From Amaricoccus macauensis_A (lineage in GTDB: Bacteria > Pseudomonadota > Alphaproteobacteria > Rhodobacterales > Rhodobacteraceae), in NCBI RefSeq assembly GCF_049800915.1, contig NZ_JBNAFY010000001.1, positions 558,001-622,000 on the forward strand: DNA of 64,000 nt, in the 5' to 3' direction. Position numbers and translations under genes: made by a program. The first letter of the stretch is position 1; each line of letters opens with the position of its first letter. This document shows, piece after piece, positions 49,183-57,693 of this stretch. Under the pieces are notes generated by a model, which was given only the letters and a program-made list of their open reading frames with translations, was not told the origin of the DNA and made no database searches.

Positions 49183-52065
49183 TCATTCTGCCGCCGGAAG
49201 GATCCGGCGCGACAGGGTCGCGCGGGCCTCGTAGTCCTCCTGCCAGTCGGTAGGGCCATTGGAGGGGCTGACCTGAACCGCCGTCACCTTGTATTCCGGA
49301 CAGTTCGTTGCCCAGTCACTGAACTCGGTGGTGATGACATTGGCCTGGGTCTCGGGATGGTGGAACGTCGTGTAGACCACGCCCGGCGCCATCCGGTCCG
49401 ACACCCGCGCCTTGAGGCTGGTATCGCCACGCCGCGAGGCGAGCCGCACCCAATCGCCATCCTTCACGCCGCGCACCTCCGCGTCGTGCGGGTGGATCTC
49501 CAGCACGTCTTCCTTGTGCCACGTGGTGTTTTGGGTCCGTCGCGTCTGCGCCCCGACATTGTATTGGGACAGGATGCGGCCGGTAGTGAGCAGAAGCGGG
49601 AAGCGCGGCCCGGTCTTCTCGTCGGTCGGCACGTACTCGGTCATCATGAACTTGCCCTTGCCGCGCACGAAACCGTCGATATGCATGACCGGCGAGCCCT
49701 CGGGATGCGCCTCGTTGCAGGGCCATTGCACCGAGCCCTTCTCCTCGAGCAGGTCGTAGCTCACCGAGGCGAAGCTCGGCGTGGTCGCTGCGATCTCGTC
49801 CATGATCTGGCTCGGATGGGTGTATCCCCAGGACGCGCCCATGGCATTGGCGAGCATCTGGGTGATCTCCCAGTCCTCGTAGCCATTAATCGGCTGCATC
49901 ACCTTGCGCACCATGTTGATCCGGCGCTCGGCGTTGGTGAAGGTACCGTTCTTCTCGAGGAAGGTCGAACCCGGTAGGAAGACATGCGCATAGTGCGCGG
50001 TCTCGTTCAGGAAGAGATCATGCACGATGACGCAGTCCATCGCCGCCAGCCCGGCGGAGACATGCTTCGTGTCCGGATCGGATTGCAGAATATCCTCGCC
50101 CTGGATGTAGATGCCCTTGAAGGTTCCGGATACGGCGGCATCGAGCATGTTCGGGATGCGCAGACCGGGCTCCGGATCGATCGCAACCCCCCAGAGCTTC
50201 TCGTAGATCCCGCGCGCTCCATCGTCCGAGACATGCCGGTAGCCCGGCAGTTCGTGCGGAAACGAGCCCATGTCGCAGGAGCCCTGCACGTTGTTCTGAC
50301 CGCGCAGCGGGTTCACGCCCACGCCTTTGCGTCCGATATTGCCGGTCATCATTGCGAGGTTGGCGATCGCCATGACGGTGGTCGAGCCCTGGCTGTGTTC
50401 GGTCACCCCCAGCCCGTAGTAGATCGCCCCATTTCCGCCCTTGGCAAAGAGCCGTGCCGCATCGCGCAGCGCCGTGGCCGGAACGCCGGTCAGCATCTCG
50501 GTGGCTTCGGGGGAGTGGCGCGCATCGGCGGCAAACTCGGCGAAGGCCTGATACTCGTCCCAGTCACATCGGTCGCGGATGAAGGCTTCATCGGCGAGCC
50601 CTTCTGTCACGATCACATGTGCGAGCGAGGTGAGCACGGCCACATTGGTGCCGGGGCGGAGTGGCAGGTGATGGGCAGCCGCGATATGGGGCGTTCTCAC
50701 CAGGTCGATCCGTCGCGGGTCGATGACGATGAGCTTCGCGCCAGACCTGAGCCGCTTCTTGAGGCGGGAGGCAAAAACCGGGTGGCCGTCGGTCGGGTTC
50801 GCGCCGATAACGATCACCACATCGGTATGTTCGACGCTGTCGAAATCCTGCGTGCCGGCGGAGGTGCCGAAAGCGGTCTTGAGCCCGTAGCCGGTGGGCG
50901 AGTGGCACACCCGTGCGCAGGTGTCGGTGTTGTTGTTGCCGAAGACAGCGCGGATCATCTTCTGGACCAGGTAGGTCTCTTCGTTCGTGCAGCGCGAGGA
51001 TGTGATACCGCCTATTGAGGTCTTGCCGTGTTCTGCCTGAATGTTCTTCATGCGGTTCGCAGCAAACCCGATTGCCTCGTCCCAGCTCACTTCACGCCAC
51101 GGATCATTGATGTCCTCGCGGATCATCGGCTTGAGAATGCGATCCTTGTGGTTGGCATAGCCATAGGCGAACCGACCCTTGACGCAGGAATGTCCGCGAT
51201 TGGCCTTGCCGTGCTTGTAGGGCACCATGCGCACGAGTTCGTCGCCGCGCATTTCGGCCTTGAAAGAACATCCCACGCCGCAATAGGCGCAGGTCGTGAC
51301 AACCGAGCGGTCGGGCGTACCGATCTCGATCATCGATTTCTCCTGAAGCGTGGCGGTCGGGCAGGCCTGCACGCAGGCGCCACAGCTCACGCACTCGGAG
51401 GAGAGGAAATTGTCCGCCGCAAGGCCCGCGTTCACCCGGCTGTCGAAGCCCCGTCCTGCAATGGTGAGCGCAAAGGTCCCCTGGACCTCCTCACAAGCCC
51501 GGACGCAGCGCGAACAGACGATGCATTTCGAGGGATCATAGGTGAAATAAGGGTTCGAATCGTCCTTGGGCAGGAATTTCGGGTTCACTTCCCCATTCTG
51601 CCGCACCTGGACGTGGTTCTCGCCTTCATAGCCGTAGCGCACGTCGCGCAGGCCCACCGCACCGGCCATGTCCTGCAATTCGCAGTCACCGTTCGCCGCG
51701 CATGTCAGGCAATCGAGCGGGTGGTCGGAGATGTAGAGTTCCATCACGCCGCGGCGCAACTTCTTGATCTTTTCGGTCTGGGTATGGACAACCATGCCCT
51801 CGTGCACCAGCGTCGTGCAGGAGGCGGGCGTGCCGCGCCGGCCCTCGATTTCCACGAGGCAAAGGCGGCAGGAACCAAACGCTTCGACACTGTCGGTGGC
51901 GCAGAGTTTCGGGATCGGGATGCCGGCCTCGACACTCGCGCGCATCACGGACGTGCCCGCAGGCACGCTCACCGCAAAGCCGTCTACGGTGAGATTGACC
52001 ATCTTTGCCGAATGCGCTTCGGGCGTGCCGAAATCGACCTCGTCTGGGATGATGAAATCCTTCAT
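49183..52065 (-). CDS. fdsA: NAD-dependent formate dehydrogenase alpha subunit
   Basis: This molybdenum enzyme subunit oxidises formate to CO2. It has 960 residues. The N-terminal [2Fe-2S] domain has LCATDSVEAFGSCRLCLVE. A His/Cys cluster is in HPLDCLTCAANGDCELQ. Two ferredoxin clusters are in CIVCSRCVRACEE and CVSCGACVQACP. The Mo domain starts with CAYCGVGCSF, and the Mo-ligand Cys with its His neighbour is in CARVCHSPTGYG. Electrons pass to FdsB. It overlaps fdsB by four bases and is followed by fdhD. Confidence 0.96.
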   Translation of the reverse strand: MKDFIIPDEVDFGTPEAHSAKMVNLTVDGFAVSVPAGTSVMRASVEAGIPIPKLCATDSVEAFGSCRLCLVEIEGRRGTPASCTTLVHEGMVVHTQTEKIKKLRRGVMELYISDHPLDCLTCAANGDCELQDMAGAVGLRDVRYGYEGENHVQVRQNGEVNPKFLPKDDSNPYFTYDPSKCIVCSRCVRACEEVQGTFALTIAGRGFDSRVNAGLAADNFLSSECVSCGACVQACPTATLQEKSMIEIGTPDRSVVTTCAYCGVGCSFKAEMRGDELVRMVPYKHGKANRGHSCVKGRFAYGYANHKDRILKPMIREDINDPWREVSWDEAIGFAANRMKNIQAEHGKTSIGGITSSRCTNEETYLVQKMIRAVFGNNNTDTCARVCHSPTGYGLKTAFGTSAGTQDFDSVEHTDVVIVIGANPTDGHPVFASRLKKRLRSGAKLIVIDPRRIDLVRTPHIAAAHHLPLRPGTNVAVLTSLAHVIVTEGLADEAFIRDRCDWDEYQAFAEFAADARHSPEATEMLTGVPATALRDAARLFAKGGNGAIYYGLGVTEHSQGSTTVMAIANLAMMTGNIGRKGVGVNPLRGQNNVQGSCDMGSFPHELPGYRHVSDDGARGIYEKLWGVAIDPEPGLRIPNMLDAAVSGTFKGIYIQGEDILQSDPDTKHVSAGLAAMDCVIVHDLFLNETAHYAHVFLPGSTFLEKNGTFTNAERRINMVRKVMQPINGYEDWEITQMLANAMGASWGYTHPSQIMDEIAATTPSFASVSYDLLEEKGSVQWPCNEAHPEGSPVMHIDGFVRGKGKFMMTEYVPTDEKTGPRFPLLLTTGRILSQYNVGAQTRRTQNTTWHKEDVLEIHPHDAEVRGVKDGDWVRLASRRGDTSLKARVSDRMAPGVVYTTFHHPETQANVITTEFSDWATNCPEYKVTAVQVSPSNGPTDWQEDYEARATLSRRILPAAE

Positions 52066-53591
52066 TCCGCTGCCTCCTTGTGGGTGGCGAAATCATCGGG
52101 AAAATGGGTGAGCGCACTCATGACAGGATAGGGTGTGAAGCCTCCGAGCGCACAAAGGGATCCATCCTTCATGGTCTCGCAGAGATCGGTAAGAAGCCCG
52201 GCCGCCCCGGCGTCACCACCCGCGATGCGGTCGATGGTCTCCACCCCGCGCACGGCGCCAATGCGGCAAGGCGTGCACTTGCCGCAGCTTTCAATGGCGC
52301 AGAACTCCATGGCAAAGCGGGCCATCTTGAGCATGTCGACGCTGTCGTCGAACACCACGATCCCGGCATGGCCGATCAGCCCGCCTTGGCCGTCGAACTC
52401 CTCGTAGCCGAACGGCGTGTCGAACTTCTCGCGCGGGAAATACGCGCCAAGTGGACCACCGATCTGAACTGCCTTTACCGGACGCCCCGTGAAGGTGCCG
52501 CCCGCGATTCCGTCCACGAGATCCCCGAGCGACATGCCGAAGGCCGTCTCGAAAAGCCCGCCGTATTTCACGTTGCCCGCGATCTGGATTGGGATCGTGC
52601 CGCGCGAGCGCCCGAGGCCGAAGTCACGATAGTGCTCGGCGCCCTTTTCGAAAATCACCGGAACGGTCGCGAGCGAAATCACGTTGTTGACCACCGTAGG
52701 TTTGCCCAGGAACCCCTCAAGCGCCGGGAGCGGGGGCTTGGCGCGCACCACGCCACGCTTGCCCTCGAGAGAGTTGAGCAGACTGGTCTCCTCTCCGCAG
52801 ACATAGGCTCCTGCGCCAACCCGGATCTCCATGTCGTATGTATGCTCGCTGCCCAGAACGGAAGCGCCGAGAATTCCCGCCTTGTGCGCAATCTGAACAG
52901 CGGCGTTCATCACCTCGACAGCGTCCGGATACTCAGAGCGCATGTAGACGTAACCTTTTGTCGCGCCGACCGCGATACCGGCGATCGCCATGCCCTCGAT
53001 GAGCGTGAAGGGATCTCCCTCCATGATCATCCGGTCGGCGAAGGTGCCACTGTCGCCTTCGTCGGCATTGCAGACAATGTATTTCTGATCCGCATGCGCG
53101 AGGCTGACCGTGTCCCATTTGACGCCGGTGGGAAAACCCGCACCACCGCGCCCGCGCAGCCCGGACATCTTGAGCTCGTCGATGATCCTCTCTCGCTTCA
53201 TGCCGATCACGCGGCGAAGCCCCGCGAGGCCACCATGAGCCTCATATTCTTCGAGAGAGAGCGGATCGATCACGCCGCAGCGCGCGAAAGTCAGGCGTGT
53301 CTGCTGCGCAAAGAAGGGGATCTCCTCGACCGGACCAAGACCGAGCGGATGCTCTCCAAATTCCACGTCGAAGAGGCCCGCCACATCCGTTGCGGATACG
53401 GGTCCGAACCCGGTGCGGCCCGCATCCGTTTCAACCTCGAGAAGCGGCTCGAGCCAGACCATGCCGCGTGAACCGTTGCGCACGATCTGCACGTCGATCT
53501 TGCGCCGACGGGCCTCGATAGCGACGGCATCAGCGACGTCGTCTGCGCCCATGGCGCGGGCGGCGGCATCGCGGGGAACGAAGATCTTCAT
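52062..53591 (-). CDS. fdsB: NAD-dependent formate dehydrogenase beta subunit (diaphorase)
   Basis: This is a NuoF-like subunit that passes electrons to NAD. It has 509 residues. The N-terminal thioredoxin-like part covers about 1-110. The FMN/NADH site is in GLRGRGGAGFPTG (near residue 175) and YIVCNADEGDSGTF. The C-terminal [4Fe-4S] ligands are in ESCGKCTPCRIG (near residue 430). It starts in the fdsG stop (ATGA). Confidence 0.95.
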   Translation of the reverse strand: MKIFVPRDAAARAMGADDVADAVAIEARRRKIDVQIVRNGSRGMVWLEPLLEVETDAGRTGFGPVSATDVAGLFDVEFGEHPLGLGPVEEIPFFAQQTRLTFARCGVIDPLSLEEYEAHGGLAGLRRVIGMKRERIIDELKMSGLRGRGGAGFPTGVKWDTVSLAHADQKYIVCNADEGDSGTFADRMIMEGDPFTLIEGMAIAGIAVGATKGYVYMRSEYPDAVEVMNAAVQIAHKAGILGASVLGSEHTYDMEIRVGAGAYVCGEETSLLNSLEGKRGVVRAKPPLPALEGFLGKPTVVNNVISLATVPVIFEKGAEHYRDFGLGRSRGTIPIQIAGNVKYGGLFETAFGMSLGDLVDGIAGGTFTGRPVKAVQIGGPLGAYFPREKFDTPFGYEEFDGQGGLIGHAGIVVFDDSVDMLKMARFAMEFCAIESCGKCTPCRIGAVRGVETIDRIAGGDAGAAGLLTDLCETMKDGSLCALGGFTPYPVMSALTHFPDDFATHKEAAE

Positions 53592-54067
53592 GGCCGGGCA
53601 TCCTCGACGAGTGCGACAATCTGATCGGCGTCCACCCGGCCCGCGGGTTTGTCGTCCATCAAGACGGCAGGTGCGCAGGCGCAAAGGCCAAGGCAGTAGA
53701 CCGGCTCGATCGTCACCGCGCCGTTGCGGGTGGTTCCATGCCATTCCAGACCGAGTTTTTCCAGCGCTGCCGCGGAGACGGCCTCGCTGCCCGAGGCCTG
53801 GCAGGCTTCTGCGCGGCAGATCTTCAGGGTGTGCCTTCCGCCCGGCTCGGTCTTGAAGTCATGATAGAAGCTCATGACACCATGAACTTCGGCATGGCTG
53901 ATATTGAGCGCCTTGGCGATCAGCGGAAGCGCCTCTTGCGGCACATGGCCGAATTCGCTCTGCACCGCGTGAAGGATCGGAAGTAGGGGGCCTTCAAGGC
54001 TGGCGTGATCCTCGAGAATTTCGGTCACGCGATGGCTCAACGCATCAACTGCGCTGTTTTCAGGCAT
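53588..54067 (-). CDS. fdsG: NAD-dependent formate dehydrogenase gamma subunit
   Basis: This is a NuoE-like subunit of 159 residues with a thioredoxin-like [2Fe-2S] domain. The ligands are in ICRAEACQASGS and VYCLGLCACAPAV. The ATG at 54067 is chosen because a GGGAGGA site precedes it. A TTG one codon earlier is less likely. It is the first gene of the fds operon, behind a perfect LysR-type palindrome. Confidence 0.95.
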   Translation of the reverse strand: MPENSAVDALSHRVTEILEDHASLEGPLLPILHAVQSEFGHVPQEALPLIAKALNISHAEVHGVMSFYHDFKTEPGGRHTLKICRAEACQASGSEAVSAAALEKLGLEWHGTTRNGAVTIEPVYCLGLCACAPAVLMDDKPAGRVDADQIVALVEDARP

Positions 54068-54143
54068 CAAGGTCCTCCCGGTCTAGCTTCCCCTCCACCT
54101 TTCACCCTGGTTGGCCCCTCGATCAAGATCGAATTTTCGTTGA

Positions 54144-54164
54144 TTGATAGGATCTGTCTATCAA
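54144..54164. promoter_or_regulatory. LysR-type operator upstream of fdsG
   Basis: TTGATAG (54144-54150) and CTATCAA (54158-54164) form a perfect 7 bp palindrome with a 7-base spacer. This fits the T-N11-A layout of LysR sites. It lies 77 bp before the fdsG start. Its right arm runs into the stop codon of the LysR gene. Confidence 0.7.
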
Positions 54165-55045
54165 GCCTCCGCTCGTCTTCGCGCCATCTGCAGAAGCGCA
54201 TTCACGACGGGACCGTGCGGTTCCCGCTCCGGCGTGATCAGCCCGACCGGCTGATGGGTTTCCGGCTCGATGATCGGAATGGCGGTGAGCGGCGCATTCG
54301 TCAGAAAAATGTCGGCCGCTTTCTGAGGTAGAACCGTCACGCGTGAGCCATGCAACACGTGACTGATCAGGACGATCACGGAATTGGTTTCCACATTGGG
54401 CGCGGATGAGGCGCCGGCTGCATTCAGATGCTGCGCGATGATGCGGCGGTTCTGCATGTCGGGCGTCAGCAGGCAAAGCGGCAGTTCTCCCAATTCGGAC
54501 CAAGACACATGATCCCGTTCGGTGATCGGTGAACCGCTTCGGGCGATCAGGACATAGCGTTCAGTGTAAAGGGGCACGGTCACGACCCGCCCAAGCGGTT
54601 CATTATCGAGATAGCTAATGCCCGCATCGATCTGCAGATTGTCCAGCAATTCAAGGATTTCGCTCGAATTCCGCGAGAGAATGGTAAAGCGGACGTTTGG
54701 ATGCGCCTGCGAGAAATCGGCCGTGATCTGAGAGATTGTCGTGAGCGCGGTAGGAATGGCCGCGATCCGCAAATTTCCCGACAGTCCGCGCTTTGTCGCG
54801 CGGATTTCCTCGCGCATGGTGCGCGCGTCACCGACGATCCGCCGCGCCCATTCCAGCACCCGCTTGCCTTCCGGCGTCAGTCCGAGATACCGCGAGCCGC
54901 GCATCACGAGCGTGCTGCCGAGTTGCTCTTCAAGTTGCTTGATTGCGCTCGAAAGCGTGGGTTGTGTCACGCCGCATGATTGCGCTGCCTTTCCGAAATG
55001 CTCTTCAGTGGCAAGGGCAATGAACATTTCGAGTTTTTCGATCAT
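54161..55045 (-). CDS. LysR-family regulator of the formate dehydrogenase operon
   Basis: The protein has 294 residues. The N-terminal winged helix-turn-helix is AAQSCGVTQPTLSSAIKQLE, with EEQLGSTLVMRGSRYLGLT after it. The effector domain follows from about residue 90. It is on the same strand as fdsGBA, with 93 bp between, and the palindrome in that gap suggests it controls them (the FdsR role known from other fds operons). Formate or a related acid may be the effector, but this is not shown. Confidence 0.92.
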   Translation of the reverse strand: MIEKLEMFIALATEEHFGKAAQSCGVTQPTLSSAIKQLEEQLGSTLVMRGSRYLGLTPEGKRVLEWARRIVGDARTMREEIRATKRGLSGNLRIAAIPTALTTISQITADFSQAHPNVRFTILSRNSSEILELLDNLQIDAGISYLDNEPLGRVVTVPLYTERYVLIARSGSPITERDHVSWSELGELPLCLLTPDMQNRRIIAQHLNAAGASSAPNVETNSVIVLISHVLHGSRVTVLPQKAADIFLTNAPLTAIPIIEPETHQPVGLITPEREPHGPVVNALLQMARRRAEA

Positions 55046-55076
55046 GGCTGAGATCTGGCTATGAGGGGCAAGGGAT

Positions 55077-55090
55077 CTATCAGCTTATAG
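55077..55090. promoter_or_regulatory. possible LysR autoregulatory site
   Basis: CTAT-N6-ATAG sits about 32 bp upstream of the LysR start. The extended half TCTATCA is shared with the operator ahead of fdsG. Autoregulation is likely for this family. The site is weaker than the fdsG one. Confidence 0.4.
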
Positions 55091-55216
55091 CCTTCAGGAA
55101 CCCCATTTCTACCGGTGCTTGCTTATTATCTCCGGCCTGCCGCGAAAGTCGTGCTCATTCCTTTATGCTTGCATCACCCATGCCTCTTTGGCCCGGATTT
55201 GCGACCTGAAGGGTGT

Positions 55217-55849
55217 TCACGCCTCGAAGAAGGACAGTGTGGTGCCCAGTATGAGCGCGAAACTGACCATGACCGTGGCTGCAGCGCGGTAGTTGCGCAT
55301 CATATGCCCGATGAGGATCGGGCCGAGGATCCAGTTGGCGAGCCCGGTGACAAGGCCGGGGAAATATCCGCCCGCTTCTATGCTCCACCAGGTCTGCGCA
55401 ACCGCTGTCCCGAAGACCACGTGCACCGTGAAAAAGAGCACGGGTACGAGAAGAAAGGTCGCCGCGCGAAGGTAAACGGCAAGACTCGAGAGCAGGAAGA
55501 AAGAAATGGAGACCATGGAATAAACGACGAACTGGTCATCGCTATAGGGCAACCCGCCGTGAAGCCGCGGCATGCGTTCGGGAAAATCCGTGGTAAACTG
55601 CTCGGCAAAGTTGATGCAATAGACCGCGATTGCGGCAAAATAGATCGGGAGCACGTCGCTCGGCGACGCCAGTTGGGTTTGTTTTAGATACATCCATGCA
55701 AACAACGCCCAGGCAAAGAGCAAACCTGGCAGTTGCATGGCCGCAAGCGAAAACTCCGAGCGTATTTCCACGAAAAGGCCGGCAAGCAGAAGAGCAAGCA
55801 CACTGCCGGCGACAAACGACATCCGGTCGATTGTGACGGCAAACTGCAT
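55217..55849 (-). CDS. multi-pass membrane protein, HXXEE-like
   Basis: The protein has 210 residues with about six hydrophobic helices. The segment NFAEQFTTDFP near residue 80, a His in the FFTVHVVFGTAV helix and the GGYFPGLVTGLANW segment recall HXXEE-domain proteins, but the naming H-x-x-E-E is degenerate here (N-F-A-E-Q). I do not recognise it with confidence, and no neighbour explains it. The start at 55849 has no clear ribosome site. Confidence 0.7.
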   Translation of the reverse strand: MQFAVTIDRMSFVAGSVLALLLAGLFVEIRSEFSLAAMQLPGLLFAWALFAWMYLKQTQLASPSDVLPIYFAAIAVYCINFAEQFTTDFPERMPRLHGGLPYSDDQFVVYSMVSISFFLLSSLAVYLRAATFLLVPVLFFTVHVVFGTAVAQTWWSIEAGGYFPGLVTGLANWILGPILIGHMMRNYRAAATVMVSFALILGTTLSFFEA

Positions 55850-56143
55850 CGCTCCATTTCCCCTTGCCCGCTTCCACGGGCGGCTTCCGGCTGGAACGGC
55901 AGTTGCTCTGGCCTCCGCATGACGGGGGCCTGAACAGACTGCTCGACGTATGTCGACAAAGGTTCCAGCGTGACCGTGCCACTTGCAAGCTAAGAAACGC
56001 TGAATACCTCGAAGGCATCGCCGGGAAGCATCAACTGATCACCTGGATCTGGCCATCCTCGGTCCGGTATGGCTGGATCATTTAACGGATATCCAGTGAG
56101 TGCGCCGCTACGCTTTCCGCCGGGCTGGCCACGAGCCTGCTTG

Positions 56144-57619
56144 CTACAGCGCGGCGTGATGCGGGCGTGCATTCGGCCCCCGCAGCAGTCCGAGCTCTTT
56201 TCCGAGGCCAGCGAACTTCCGGATCCGGTCGATTTTCTTCTGGAGAAGGCTCCAATCATCGTCGCGCGCGATTGCGTCCCAGATTGCTTCGACCTCCTCG
56301 ATCACCATGGTCTCGGGGCTTTCGGATGCGGACGGGTGGGCAAGTGCTCTGCCTAGACCAGGTGCTGTTTCGAGACCACGCAGCCCCTCTTTCACGCGCG
56401 GCCAGTAGCTCGTCTGGTATGTATCGCGGATTTCGCTTGCTTCGATTCGCTCAGGCAGACCACCACCCAGGAGATCATGGAAAACCTGCTGGAACGGCGG
56501 CGTCGTTTCGTGCATCGCGGTCCAGAACAGATGCATGAGTTCGTTGCTCGTTTCTGTGCCCGGAGAGATCAAGCCCAATCGCGCAAAGGTCTGTCGTTCA
56601 AGATGCCTTTGAAAGCGGATCGGGAAATCCTGATACACCGGTTCGATTGCATCCTGAGGGGCTATTGCCAGAAGGCACTCACCCAACCGCGCAAGGTTCC
56701 AGCTCAGCGCTTCGGGTTGTCGCGCAAAGGCATAAAGCCCGTTGTGATCAAAATAGGCTGCCGTATGAAGAGGGTCATACCGATCCTGAAAGCGCCAGGG
56801 TCCGTAGTCGAAGCTTTCGCCGGTAATGTTGGTGTTGTCGGTGTTCAGCACGCCATGGACGAACCCCGCTGCATACCATTCCGCACCCATGCGCGCCGTT
56901 GCATCGCAGATGCAAGCATAGAGCCCGGCAGCAAGATCATCAGTCTCGCGCGCCTCGGGCCAGAAATGTGTCGCGCAATGCTCCACCAGTGCGCGCATCT
57001 CATCCAGTTGCCTGTGCACGGCCAGCCGCTGGAAAGTGCCGATCCGGATGTGGCTGTGGCTGAGCCGGACAAGCACGGCGGACCGCGTGGGCGAGGGTTC
57101 GTCGCCGCGCGTCAACGCCTCGCCCGTCTCGACCAGCGAGAAGGTTTTCGACGTGTAGACCCCCAAGGCTTCGAGCATTTCCGTGGCGAGAATCTCGCGA
57201 ACCCCACCCTTGAGAGTGAGCCGACCGTCACCTCCGCGGGACCAGGGCGTTGTTCCGGAACCCTTTGTGCCGAGATCGAGCAGGCGTCCATCCTCGAGAT
57301 CACGCAACTGCGCGAAAAGAAATCCGCGCCCGTCACCGAGGTCGGGATTGTAGACCCGGAACTGATGGCCGTGATACCGCAGGGCAATCGGTTCGGGCAG
57401 ACTGCCGGGCAAAGGTTCGAAGCGTGCGAAATGCGCCACCCATTGCTGGTCATCGGCGTCGTTCAGCCCAACGCGTGTGGCCCAGGCGTCATTCCTGAAG
57501 CGCAGTCTCGCCTGCGGGAATGAAGCCGGTTGGACGACGTCATGGAATTCGGAGCCGAGGGCGAGATGCGTCGTCTCGGGATTCATCTGCGCGAGGACAG
57601 GGGTGCTTGATAGGGCCAT
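56144..57619 (-). CDS. selO: SelO/YdiU protein adenylyltransferase
   Basis: This pseudokinase attaches AMP to proteins, with targets linked to redox stress in E. coli. It has 491 residues. The family segments are YHGHQFRVYNPDLGDGRG (near 78), DLGTKGSGTTPWSRGGDGR (near 115) and VLNTDNTNITGESFDYGPW (near 242, metal-binding Asp). The C-terminus ends without a selenocysteine or Cys motif, which some members have. The ATG at 57619 starts MALSSTPVL. Confidence 0.94.
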   Translation of the reverse strand: MALSSTPVLAQMNPETTHLALGSEFHDVVQPASFPQARLRFRNDAWATRVGLNDADDQQWVAHFARFEPLPGSLPEPIALRYHGHQFRVYNPDLGDGRGFLFAQLRDLEDGRLLDLGTKGSGTTPWSRGGDGRLTLKGGVREILATEMLEALGVYTSKTFSLVETGEALTRGDEPSPTRSAVLVRLSHSHIRIGTFQRLAVHRQLDEMRALVEHCATHFWPEARETDDLAAGLYACICDATARMGAEWYAAGFVHGVLNTDNTNITGESFDYGPWRFQDRYDPLHTAAYFDHNGLYAFARQPEALSWNLARLGECLLAIAPQDAIEPVYQDFPIRFQRHLERQTFARLGLISPGTETSNELMHLFWTAMHETTPPFQQVFHDLLGGGLPERIEASEIRDTYQTSYWPRVKEGLRGLETAPGLGRALAHPSASESPETMVIEEVEAIWDAIARDDDWSLLQKKIDRIRKFAGLGKELGLLRGPNARPHHAAL

Positions 57620-57693
57620 GGGTGAAACGTGGCACTTGCGCCGTGCAGCATCAACGCCTGAGCCGCCAAATTTGTGCAAGCGAGGGCGTTTAC

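Noticed and set aside
49357..51018. Two long plus-strand frames opposite fdsA
   Set aside because: Both are mirrors of fdsA. No motif or ribosome site supports them.
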